64,000 nucleotides of DNA from Bacillota bacterium (lineage in GTDB: Bacteria > Bacillota > Clostridia > Christensenellales > UMGS416): positions 124,001-188,000 of the forward strand of contig JAEYRH010000005.1 in assembly GCA_023435705.1 (NCBI GenBank), written 5' to 3'. This document shows positions 8,720 through 16,843 of the stretch, piece after piece; position 1 is the stretch's first letter, and the number at the start of each line of letters is the position of its first letter. The position numbers and the translations under genes are program-made. Under the pieces are notes generated by a model that was given only the letters and a program-made list of their open reading frames with translations, was not told the DNA's origin and ran no database searches.

Positions 8720-8796
8720 TGGCGTGCCCGAAAGGATTCGAACCTTCGACCTCTTGATTCGTAGTCAAGCACTCTATCCAACTGAGCTACGGGCAC
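8720..8796 (-). tRNA. tRNA-Arg (anticodon ACG)
   Basis: The minus strand folds as a full cloverleaf. The 7-bp acceptor stem pairs GTGCCCG with CGGGCAC, the D-arm contains AGCTCAGTTGGATAGAGT, the anticodon stem CTTGA/TCAAG closes the loop CTACGAA with anticodon ACG, and the T-arm contains GGTTCGAATCC. Discriminator G is followed by an encoded CCA (8720-8722). ACG (A34 expected to be inosine) reads CGU, CGC and CGA arginine codons. The 3' end is the integration target of the element to its left. Confidence 0.97.
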
Positions 8797-8814
8797 ACGC
8801 CATATTGCTGTGAC

Positions 8815-8843
8815 AGTATACGGCATCGAGCGGGATTTGTCAA
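8815..8843 (-). promoter_or_regulatory. tRNA-Arg promoter
   Basis: The -35 TTGACA (8838-8843) and -10 TATACT (8815-8820) are 17 bases apart on the minus strand. This is a near-consensus promoter about 12 bases before the probable transcription start of the tRNA precursor. Confidence 0.8.
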
Positions 8844-8910
8844 CGACTTTACCTGGAATGATCAGAATGTTCAAGAGAATCATCCATGTCGCATGTTCTC
8901 TCTCATTTGT

Positions 8911-8916
8911 TATAAT
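8911..8916 (+). promoter_or_regulatory. Extended -10 promoter of the SIR2 gene
   Basis: TATAAT is preceded by TG and one base (TGTTATAAT), an extended -10 that can work without a good -35; none is visible. GGAGG follows at 8933-8938, just before the ATG at 8944. Confidence 0.5.
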
Positions 8917-8943
8917 ATCCCAACGGAGCATTTGGAGGTTACA

Positions 8944-9552
8944 ATGGGAGTCATCGCATTCACAGGCGCAGGCATCTCCGCCGCCTCAGGCATCCCGACC
9001 TTTGAAGAGCTGGGCGAGAGCTTCCGCAGGAGCCTGAGCCGCAGTGTTTTCCTGGCGGATCCGGATCGCTTTTATCTCAATGTCTTGAAGTTGAAGCATT
9101 CCTGCGAAAAAGCCATGCCAAACCCAGCCCACCTGGCATTGGCGCAGCATGACATACCAGTGATCACAATGAACATCGACGGCTTGCACAAACGGGCCGG
9201 CTCAAATCGCCTGATAGAAGTCCATGGCAACCTGGAGCAGGTGCGATGCAAGTGGTGCAACACAGCATACCCGTTTTCACAAGTAGAGCATGGCAGCCGG
9301 TGCCCGGCATGCGGAGGGCTGCTACTGCACGACATTGTGCTGTATGAAGACCAAATCCCACGGCTTAATGAAGCATTGGCGCGTGTGGAGGGGCCGGGGA
9401 CACTCCTTGTGATTGGAACGAGTTTCTACACCTCCACCGCAAGCTATTTGGTGGATCGCGCCAGAGCAGCGGGGCGGGAGATCGTTGTCATCAATGAAAA
9501 GGCGGAGACCGAAGTCCCCGCCCTGTTGCGAGCTGCTAAACGATTTGATTGA
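8944..9552 (+). CDS. SIR2-family NAD-dependent deacylase-like protein
   Basis: Sirtuins remove acyl groups from lysine using NAD and release O-acyl-ADP-ribose and nicotinamide. The NAD-binding GAGISAASGIP motif is at residues 8-18, NIDGLHKRAG follows at about 77, the catalytic His lies in EVHGN, and four Cys (CKWC and CPAC) form the zinc site. The protein is short (202 residues; usual 230-250). Two normally conserved spots differ: GIPTFEELG replaces GIPDFR, and TMNID replaces TQNID. Activity on acetyl-lysine is therefore uncertain; it may prefer another acyl group or act as an ADP-ribosyltransferase or NADase. ATG 8944 was chosen for its GGAGG site; the frame stays open upstream to 8893. It converges on the following secreted-protein gene. 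Confidence 0.85.
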   Translation: MGVIAFTGAGISAASGIPTFEELGESFRRSLSRSVFLADPDRFYLNVLKLKHSCEKAMPNPAHLALAQHDIPVITMNIDGLHKRAGSNRLIEVHGNLEQVRCKWCNTAYPFSQVEHGSRCPACGGLLLHDIVLYEDQIPRLNEALARVEGPGTLLVIGTSFYTSTASYLVDRARAAGREIVVINEKAETEVPALLRAAKRFD

Positions 9553-9559
9553 TTCCTGA

Positions 9560-12349
9560 TTAAGGTTTGGCATAAACCACAGGTGACCATGGCCCATAAA
9601 CCTTTGTGCTGCCCTCCAGGCGGTAAGCCCTCACTTTGTAGTAATATACCCTCCCGGTTGTGAGCTTCGTATTGGTGTAATACAGCGAGGACGTCGCGGC
9701 AACCAGTGTGTAAGTGCCACCGGATGACGTGCTGCGCCAAAGCTCATACCTGGTCGCGCCGGTGACCCTGCCCCACGTGACCCTGATGCTGGTGGAACTG
9801 GAGCGGGCAGCCCGCACCGAGCCCGGCGTGCCAATGGCTGTCTTTACTGAGACCACGGTGGAGAACGCACTGTAAACTTTGGCACTGCCCTCCAGATGAT
9901 AGCACCGCACTTTGTAGTAATAAGGTGAGCCGGTCCGAAGCCCCGTGTTGGTGAAGCCAATGGTTGTTGTCGTGCCCACGAGAGAATAACTGCCGGTGCT
10001 GGATGTGGCGCGATACACCTCATAACGCGTTGCACCACTCACCGCAACCCAGCTCACCTTGGCGCTGTTGTAGGAAGCCGCAGTTGCTTTCACAGAATAT
10101 GGGGTGGCTGGAATGGGCCTGGCGGAAACCACAGAGGAGTAAGCGCTGTAGACCTTTGCAGCATTGTAGGAACGCACTTTGTAGTAGTATGTTTTGCCTG
10201 TTACCAGCCCTGTGTTGGAAAAGCTGGGCGTCGTCACGGTGCCCTTCAATGCCCAGGGGCCGGCGCTGGAAGTGGCAGAATAGACCTGATATCCAGAGGC
10301 ACCGGGCACTGCGTTCCACGTGACCTTGACGCTGGTATAGGATGCAGACACTGCCTTGACCGCAACCGGAGTGGTGGAAGCCCACATGGCGTAAAGGGTG
10401 ATGTCTGTTGTGACTTTGTCGGTTGCGAAATTCCAGGCATTGGTGCAGGAGGCTTCCTTGTACCAGCCCTGAAAGGCGTAGCCGGAGCGGATCGGGGGTG
10501 TGGGGGCAGCAATGATTGTATTGAAATTTGCAATCACGGGAGAGACCGCAGTGCCGCCCTGAGTATTGAATGTGACGGTAACTGTGGCAACATTCCAGTT
10601 TGCAGTATAGGATCGATTGCCGGTGGATCCTGTTGGGATCGTGACAGTTCCCACAAGGCCGGTGATGCCAGTGCCCGACCAGCCGGCGAACACATAATCC
10701 TCTTTGGTGGGATTGTGCAGCGTGATTGCCTCACTGTCCACGTCATATGTGGTGGGGTTGGCCTCATCCACTGTGCCGCCATCCAGGTCGTAACTGATCG
10801 AATATTCCTCTTTGGCCCATTGAGCATACAACGTGACTGTATCACCATTTACCATTGTCAGGTTCTGCACGGTTTCTCCGTCACTGTAAACGACAAGGCC
10901 ATCCTCGCTTATTGCCCAGCCCGCAAATGTATAACCCAATCTTGTAAAAACGTTTGTCAAAGCGAAGGAATCACCATAATTGGGGATGTCGTCCACCATG
11001 GTTCCAATGCCGCCATTTGCGTCATAGTGAACCGTATAGGAGTTTATCTCAAACTGCGCCGTCACGGAAATGTCTGCTGACACATTGATATCCGTGCGGG
11101 AGGCGTTCAGCACACCATCGCTCCACTGCACGAAATGATAACCATCGTTCGCCACGGCTTCCACCGCAGTGCCCGAGCCGCCGCGATCCACAGCCTGTGT
11201 GGCCGTGCCGGTGATGGAACCGTGGGAGCCAGCAGAATAGTTCAATGAGTAAGTGTAATCATAGCCATAGACAGCCGGATCATAACCAGAATCGTTGTTC
11301 TTGATGCCCAGGTATAGGATGCCGTCGCCGGTGATCGACAGGCTCAATTGCTCAGCTCGTCCGGTCACCGGCCCGGTTCCCACCGTGACCCAGCTGCTGC
11401 CGTTCCACTTCTGCACCATCGCACTGCCGGAGGTGTTGGTATAAGCAATATAAATCGTATTACTGTTATCGATTGCGATGCTGGGCTCATAGGTGGAATA
11501 GGCGTTGGAAATTGTGCCCAGAGTAATCCAGGCTGCACCGTCCCACCGCCTAACAGACGGCAATCTCGATGCCGCAGCGTTGGAGAAAATGAAGCAAGGA
11601 TTCCCACTCCTGTCCACGGCAAAACCACAGTTTTCAGAATCCCCGACTGCCCCCGTGGCACCCACAGTCAACCAGAACCCCTCTGACAATCGGTGCACCA
11701 TGATGTTGCTGTTCGTGACCAGTTGATATTCCACGAAGAGCTCATCATCATCGCTGAAGGCAAGGTTCGTATACCTGCCTGGATTGCTTGAAACGGGTGA
11801 GCCGCCCACCATGCTCCAGGCTGCACCGGCATATTTCACCACAACAACTCTAGCCAGTGAATTGTCATGATAGGAGACATACGGAGTCCCCTGGCTGTCC
11901 GTATCAATGCTGATGTTGTCGATTGCGCCGGCTGAAAAGTTCAGAGGCCCGACCGCCAACCAATTTGCTCCGTCAAACCGGACAACGCAAGCCTTCTGGC
12001 TGCTTGGGTTTTTATAGGCTACATAGGGCACATCACCGCTGTCAATCGTGAAATCCAAATCGGTCGAACCGTTTGAATCAATGTAATCGCCCACATTGTC
12101 CCAAGTGTTGCTTACACGGTTGAATTTCTTCACGCGGATCCGCATATATCCATCGGAATCATCTTCGTAGGCCACATAAGGCGTACCGCTGCTGTCCAGC
12201 GCAAGGTTGGTATCGTTGGTGCTGCCGCCAGAAAAGTGCAAGCCGCCGACGACTTTCCAACTCTGTGTCGCGGCCTCAACCGGTGTAACGGCGGTTAAAA
12301 GAAGCATGAGGGCAAGCAGCGCGCCCCAAAAGCCTTTCATCTTGCTCAT
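9560..12349 (-). CDS. Secreted modular protein: propeller-like repeats, InlB-type repeats and three FN3 domains
   Basis: This 929-residue exported protein starts with a Sec signal peptide (about residues 1-27, cleavage likely after VEA). Residues 30-375 hold six to seven repeats of about 50 residues with GTPYVAYxD and W-x-x-VG elements, as in beta-propeller or sialidase-like repeats. Then come a bacterial InlB-like GSITG repeat (about 385-440), three Listeria-Bacteroides repeats (GYTFAGW, DYVFAGW, GYAFQGWY; about 440-660) and three fibronectin III domains (about 660-929). No LPXTG, dockerin or SLH signal is visible, so anchoring is unexplained; it may be released. The C-terminal 300 residues are nearly the same as those of the gene upstream. 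AAAGGAGT precedes the ATG. A role in binding surfaces or host and diet polymers is only inference. Confidence 0.85.
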   Translation of the reverse strand: MSKMKGFWGALLALMLLLTAVTPVEAATQSWKVVGGLHFSGGSTNDTNLALDSSGTPYVAYEDDSDGYMRIRVKKFNRVSNTWDNVGDYIDSNGSTDLDFTIDSGDVPYVAYKNPSSQKACVVRFDGANWLAVGPLNFSAGAIDNISIDTDSQGTPYVSYHDNSLARVVVVKYAGAAWSMVGGSPVSSNPGRYTNLAFSDDDELFVEYQLVTNSNIMVHRLSEGFWLTVGATGAVGDSENCGFAVDRSGNPCFIFSNAAASRLPSVRRWDGAAWITLGTISNAYSTYEPSIAIDNSNTIYIAYTNTSGSAMVQKWNGSSWVTVGTGPVTGRAEQLSLSITGDGILYLGIKNNDSGYDPAVYGYDYTYSLNYSAGSHGSITGTATQAVDRGGSGTAVEAVANDGYHFVQWSDGVLNASRTDINVSADISVTAQFEINSYTVHYDANGGIGTMVDDIPNYGDSFALTNVFTRLGYTFAGWAISEDGLVVYSDGETVQNLTMVNGDTVTLYAQWAKEEYSISYDLDGGTVDEANPTTYDVDSEAITLHNPTKEDYVFAGWSGTGITGLVGTVTIPTGSTGNRSYTANWNVATVTVTFNTQGGTAVSPVIANFNTIIAAPTPPIRSGYAFQGWYKEASCTNAWNFATDKVTTDITLYAMWASTTPVAVKAVSASYTSVKVTWNAVPGASGYQVYSATSSAGPWALKGTVTTPSFSNTGLVTGKTYYYKVRSYNAAKVYSAYSSVVSARPIPATPYSVKATAASYNSAKVSWVAVSGATRYEVYRATSSTGSYSLVGTTTTIGFTNTGLRTGSPYYYKVRCYHLEGSAKVYSAFSTVVSVKTAIGTPGSVRAARSSSTSIRVTWGRVTGATRYELWRSTSSGGTYTLVAATSSLYYTNTKLTTGRVYYYKVRAYRLEGSTKVYGPWSPVVYAKP

Positions 12350-12477
12350 AGCAGACTCCTTTGCGACTAAATACGAAAACCCGGATATTCCTAAAATACA
12401 CAGATCTGATGGCTCTCAAACACGGAAATGTTGAAATAGTTATTTCATTCTGTGCTTTTTGTGTTGGAACGATAATA

Positions 12478-12503
12478 AACGCGGAGGCAAATGCCTCCGC
12501 GTT
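12478..12503 (-). terminator. Terminator of the LRR surface-protein gene
   Basis: AACGCGGAGGCA, a 2-base loop and TGCCTCCGCGTT form a perfect 12-bp hairpin 22 bases past the stop. On the minus strand it runs into a T-rich TTTATTATC. Confidence 0.8.
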
Positions 12504-12525
12504 CCTCAGCCATCGCAACAGCGTT

Positions 12526-15500
12526 TTATGGCTTGGCAGACACCACCGCCGACCAGGCGCTGTATACCTTGGTGCTGCCCTCCAGGTGGTAAGCCCTCAC
12601 TTTGTAGTAATACAACCTGCCAGTCGTCAGGCTGGTGTTGATGTAGTACAGTGATGACGTCGTGCCCACGAGCGAATAGGTGCCGGTTGCTGATGTGCTG
12701 CGCCAAACCTCAAACCTGGTTGCGCCACTGACAGCACCCCATGTCACTTTGATGCTGGTGGAGCTGGCGCGGGCAGCCCGCACGGAGGCAGGTGTGCCAA
12801 TGGCCGTCTTTACTGAGACCACAGCGGAGTACGCACTGGTAACTTTGGTGCTGCCCTCCAGATGGTAGCACCGCACCTTGTAGTAATAGGTTGAACCGGT
12901 CTTAAGCGCGGTGTTGGTGAAGCTGGTGGCTGTTGTCGTGCCCACAAGCGAATAGCTGCCGGTGCTTGATGTGGCGCGATACACCTCATAACGCGTTGCC
13001 CCACTCGCCGCAGCCCAGCTCACCTTGGCGCTGCTGTAGGATGCTGCAGCAGCTTTCACTGAATACGGGGTGGCTGGGATGGGCCTGGCGGAGACCGTGG
13101 CAGAATACGCGCTGTAGACCTTGGCGGCGTTGCAAGACCTTACTTTGTAATAGTAATATTTGCCTGTAATCAGCCCTGTGTTGGTGAAATATAGCGACGT
13201 CACGGTGCCTTTCAATGCCCATGGGCCGGCGCTGGATGTGGCAGAGTATACCTGGTAACCCGCTGCACCAGGCACAGCGTTCCAAGTGACCTTGACGCTG
13301 GTATAGGATGCAGACGCGGCCTTGACCGCAGCCGGAGTGGTGGAAGCCCACTTGGCATAGAGGGTAATGTCTGAAGTAACCTTGTCGGTGGCAAAGTTCC
13401 AGGAGTTGGTGCAGGAGGCCTCCTTGTACCAGCCCAGGAAAGCGTAACCTGTGCGGGTTGGGGGTGTGGGGGCAGTGATGGTGGTGTTGTATTGGGCGGT
13501 CTTGGGGGCCACGGCGGTGCCGCCTTGGGAGGAGAAGGTGACGGTGTGGGTGTTGATGGTCCATTTGGCGTAGAGGGTGATATCCTCAACAACTTTGTCC
13601 GACGAAAAATCCCACATGTCCGTGAAATCCGGATCGGTAAACCATCCCTGCAGTGTGCAACCGGGTTTCTCACAAAGAGGCTCTGTGATTATAGTATCGT
13701 AGGCAGCAGAAACTTGATCCGCGCTGCTACCGCCATTAGGCTCAAATGTCACCGTGTATTGATTGATCGACCACTTGGCATAAAGGGTGATATCGTCTGT
13801 CGCGGTGTCGGTTTCGAAATTCCATGAGGTGGTGCAGGCAGGGTCCCTGTACCAGCCCTGGAATCCATAGCCAGAGCGGGTCGGAGGTGTAGGCTCAACA
13901 ATTTTCAGATCAGTAAGTATCCCAACGCACTTCACTGGTGCATTATTATCCTGTAAATCAAGTGTGAGCCAGCAGAATGGTTGCTTGGCATATGTGGTGA
14001 ATGATGCCCAAGTCGCTTGGTTCTTAAAATGATAATTGACTTTAAAGTCTTCTTTCGAATTGCTGAACACAGCCAAACCCATCGCTGGTTGTGCACCAAC
14101 AAAAACCGCCGATGATAAACTTGAACAAGAAGCAAAAGCCCGATCTCCAATACTAGTCACATTCCTTGGAATTGTTATGCAAGAAAGGGTGAAGCACCCT
14201 TTAAATGCTTCGGCATCAATTTCAACCACACTATCTGGGAGGGTGACCTTGCTCAGTTCACGAATAAATGCGAACATGCCCGGTGAGATATACTTTATTC
14301 CCTCTGATAAATAAACATTTGATAAGCTATTACAATTCGCAAAGACATATTCTCCAAAATGCTCGATTGTTGCTGGAACATCAAGATTCGTGAAAGCGCA
14401 TTGGTAGAATGCATAGTCACCAACAAACCGAACAGAGTCCGGAATATTGATCGACTTAAGGCTGCTATATGCAAAGGCATAATCATCAATATATTCTAAT
14501 GAATCCGGTAATTGAATGCTTGTTAGTAGGTCGCATGAGTCAAATGCATATGCACCAACTAGTAAAAGTCCATTTGGTAATGCTACAGATGAAAGCTTGA
14601 TACAATGATAAAACATAGAAAAGCCAACTAGAAGCGATCCTCTAGAGAATGATACAGATTGTAATTCCCAGCAATTCTCAAAGGCGCCAACACCTGCATC
14701 ACGCACGCTTCCCGGTATCGAAACAGACAAAAGCTTGGTGCAATGATCAAACATATAGTTGCCAAGCACCGCCAGGCCGTCCGATAACACTACACTTGTC
14801 AAATTGCTACAATAACCAAATGCAGACTGCCCGCATGATGAGACACTGGCAGGAATCGTTACAGCAGTAAGGTTTACACAGTGGTCAAACATGAAATTCC
14901 CAAGAGTTATGATTCCCTCCGAGAGCTCGATACTTTTCAGTTTATCGCACTGAGCAAATACATATTGACCGCATTGGCTTAAGCTCCCCGCAACATGTAC
15001 CGACAGCAATGAATCGCACTGGTAAAATGCATAATCACCAATCGAAGTTAAGCCATCTGAAAACATGATGTTCTTAACCCCTGAATAGGCAAAGGTATAA
15101 TCACCTATGGAAGTAACGCTATGAGGGAACTCTACACTCGCTAAATTTCTGCAATCATAGAACATATAGTCACCAAAAACAGTAAACCCATCCGCAATAT
15201 TTACCAATGCAAGTGATGAGCACTGTGAAAAGACATATTGACCTATGCTGGGGACATTGCCGAGAAACTTAACTGTCCTTAATGAGCTGTTGCTGAATGC
15301 ATAATCATGAATTACACTCAAAGTATTTGGAATTTCTATGCTGGAAAGTTTACAGCTTGAAAAAGCATATGATCCAATCTCAGTGAGACTCTCTGGTAGA
15401 GCCACATATACTAGAGATTTACAGCCGGAGAATGCATATTCGTTGATCTTACTAACACCATTTGGAATAGATATGCTTGTTAATCCTGATTGGTAAAAAG

Positions 15501-16608
15501 CATAAGCACCAATTGTGCCTACACTCCCTGGAATAACAATACCTGTCAGAGATGAACAACCATAAAAAGCAGAACTACCGATGCCAGTGATTTGTGAAGA
15601 GATATTTACCTCCGACAGCATCGTGCAACTGTAAAAGGTATTGTACCCAATCGTACTTACCAAATCTGGTAAGGATATTTGCGTTAGCCCAGAGTTTCTG
15701 AATGCAGATGCTCCAATAGAAGTAACACCATCAGGAATATTAAGCTTACTCAAGGAATTGCAATAAGCAAATGCAAAATCACCGATTGACGTCACACTGT
15801 CCGGTATATATACCTCTTGAAGCTTTGTACAATGCCCGAAAAGATTCGAACTGATGTTGACAATCCCATCAGGTAACGCAATTGACACTAATCCAGTATT
15901 AAAGAAAACATCTGATCCAATAGCAGAAATTTGGTTTGGAAAAACAATATCACATAATGAAGTACAGTTATAGAAAGCGCAGTCATTGATTTTTGTAATG
16001 GAATCAGGAATACTGACAGCTTCCAGCGATGTACACCCACTGAACATTGATGCACGGATTTCTGTCATTCCGGATGATAAAGTGATGCTCTTCAAACCTG
16101 TGCAACCCTCAAAAGCTCCATTGTTAATGCCGGTAATGCTATCAGGAATTATGATAGAAGATAGTGCAGTGCAACCTTTAAATGTATACCCGCCGAACTG
16201 CTTGACACCTTCCGGAATCACTATGCTTCCGAGGTTAACACAGTTGCTAAAGCTCTCATCCAATATGTCTTTTACGGTGTCCGAGATAACAACAGAGGTA
16301 AGCCCACTGCAATTCTTGAAAGCTCTGTTACCAATATATCGTATACCAGAAGAAAATGTAACCTTTTGTATACTCGCATTAGAAGCGAAGCAATCACTGC
16401 CGATACCATCCACCGGATACCCACCCAACGTTGCCGGTATTAATACATCACCACCTGGCCCTGAGTATCCTGTAATAACAACTTTTCCAGCAAATATCGC
16501 GTAAGCGAAATCCCCCTCCTGCTCCGCCATCGCCGCCCCGCTCATGGCAACGAGCATCCCGATCCCAATGGCGATCACAGAAACGAGCTGTAAAAGGCGC
16601 TTCATCAT
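12526..16608 (-). CDS. Secreted BspA-type leucine-rich-repeat protein with InlB-like and FN3 tail
   Basis: This 1360-residue exported protein has a signal peptide (KRLLQLVSVIAIGIG..., cleavage near AMA/EQE). Residues about 40-850 are some 35 BspA-type LRR_5 repeats of about 23 residues with the consensus IGxxAFxxCxxLxxVxIPxSV. Three Listeria-Bacteroides repeats (GFQGWY, LQGWFTD, FLGWYKE; about 885-1080) and three fibronectin III domains (about 1080-1360) follow. BspA-type repeats are known from adhesins of oral, gut and protist-associated bacteria; a role in attachment is inference. The start is ATG 16608 with GGGAG upstream; a TTG at 16638 has none. The LRR half is visibly AT-richer than the tail and than the chromosome, as if the gene were a chimera. 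No wall-anchoring signal is seen. Confidence 0.88.
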   Translation of the reverse strand: MMKRLLQLVSVIAIGIGMLVAMSGAAMAEQEGDFAYAIFAGKVVITGYSGPGGDVLIPATLGGYPVDGIGSDCFASNASIQKVTFSSGIRYIGNRAFKNCSGLTSVVISDTVKDILDESFSNCVNLGSIVIPEGVKQFGGYTFKGCTALSSIIIPDSITGINNGAFEGCTGLKSITLSSGMTEIRASMFSGCTSLEAVSIPDSITKINDCAFYNCTSLCDIVFPNQISAIGSDVFFNTGLVSIALPDGIVNISSNLFGHCTKLQEVYIPDSVTSIGDFAFAYCNSLSKLNIPDGVTSIGASAFRNSGLTQISLPDLVSTIGYNTFYSCTMLSEVNISSQITGIGSSAFYGCSSLTGIVIPGSVGTIGAYAFYQSGLTSISIPNGVSKINEYAFSGCKSLVYVALPESLTEIGSYAFSSCKLSSIEIPNTLSVIHDYAFSNSSLRTVKFLGNVPSIGQYVFSQCSSLALVNIADGFTVFGDYMFYDCRNLASVEFPHSVTSIGDYTFAYSGVKNIMFSDGLTSIGDYAFYQCDSLLSVHVAGSLSQCGQYVFAQCDKLKSIELSEGIITLGNFMFDHCVNLTAVTIPASVSSCGQSAFGYCSNLTSVVLSDGLAVLGNYMFDHCTKLLSVSIPGSVRDAGVGAFENCWELQSVSFSRGSLLVGFSMFYHCIKLSSVALPNGLLLVGAYAFDSCDLLTSIQLPDSLEYIDDYAFAYSSLKSINIPDSVRFVGDYAFYQCAFTNLDVPATIEHFGEYVFANCNSLSNVYLSEGIKYISPGMFAFIRELSKVTLPDSVVEIDAEAFKGCFTLSCITIPRNVTSIGDRAFASCSSLSSAVFVGAQPAMGLAVFSNSKEDFKVNYHFKNQATWASFTTYAKQPFCWLTLDLQDNNAPVKCVGILTDLKIVEPTPPTRSGYGFQGWYRDPACTTSWNFETDTATDDITLYAKWSINQYTVTFEPNGGSSADQVSAAYDTIITEPLCEKPGCTLQGWFTDPDFTDMWDFSSDKVVEDITLYAKWTINTHTVTFSSQGGTAVAPKTAQYNTTITAPTPPTRTGYAFLGWYKEASCTNSWNFATDKVTSDITLYAKWASTTPAAVKAASASYTSVKVTWNAVPGAAGYQVYSATSSAGPWALKGTVTSLYFTNTGLITGKYYYYKVRSCNAAKVYSAYSATVSARPIPATPYSVKAAAASYSSAKVSWAAASGATRYEVYRATSSTGSYSLVGTTTATSFTNTALKTGSTYYYKVRCYHLEGSTKVTSAYSAVVSVKTAIGTPASVRAARASSTSIKVTWGAVSGATRFEVWRSTSATGTYSLVGTTSSLYYINTSLTTGRLYYYKVRAYHLEGSTKVYSAWSAVVSAKP

Positions 16609-16660
16609 AAATCTGCTCCCAGGTGGTTGATTCGGCAACGTATGGGTAATTTACCATGTC

Positions 16661-16689
16661 ATTATATATCTTATGCAATCATTTCACAA
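16661..16689 (-). promoter_or_regulatory. Promoter of the LRR surface-protein gene
   Basis: On the minus strand -10 TATAAT (16661-16666) and -35 TTGTGA (16684-16689) are 17 bases apart, about 50 bases before the ATG. Confidence 0.6.
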
Positions 16690-16843
16690 GCACCATAACC
16701 GCCCACACACCTCCGCTCGGTCACTTGAACCCCCATCTCCGACACTTCAACCACAATATATTCTAAAATCATGCAGGAATTTCTATGATGGTATCAAAAT
16801 ATAGTAGGAAGTGATTGGTCAAGCCAATCCGAGGAGGCGACAC

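Larger units (their letters stand above)
1..8720. mobile_element. Integrative element at tRNA-Arg (integrase end; left end outside window)
   Basis: A tyrosine integrase gene ends 130 bases from the 3' end of a tRNA-Arg gene and is preceded by repressor, excisionase-like and small accessory genes. This is the usual arrangement of a genomic island or ICE integrated at a tRNA 3' end. The tRNA 3' end faces left, so the element must lie to its left. The stretch is clearly AT-richer than the chromosome beyond the tRNA and carries a type I restriction operon as cargo. No conjugation, phage structural or relaxase gene is visible, so the class of element (island, ICE or satellite) stays open. The second attachment site is not in the window. 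The right boundary at 8720 is inferred from the tRNA end, not from a seen duplication. Confidence 0.75.

Noticed and set aside
12526..16608. CRISPR-like periodicity
   Set aside because: The regular spacing comes from 23-residue leucine-rich repeats in a coding frame. No array of identical repeats with unique spacers exists in the window.
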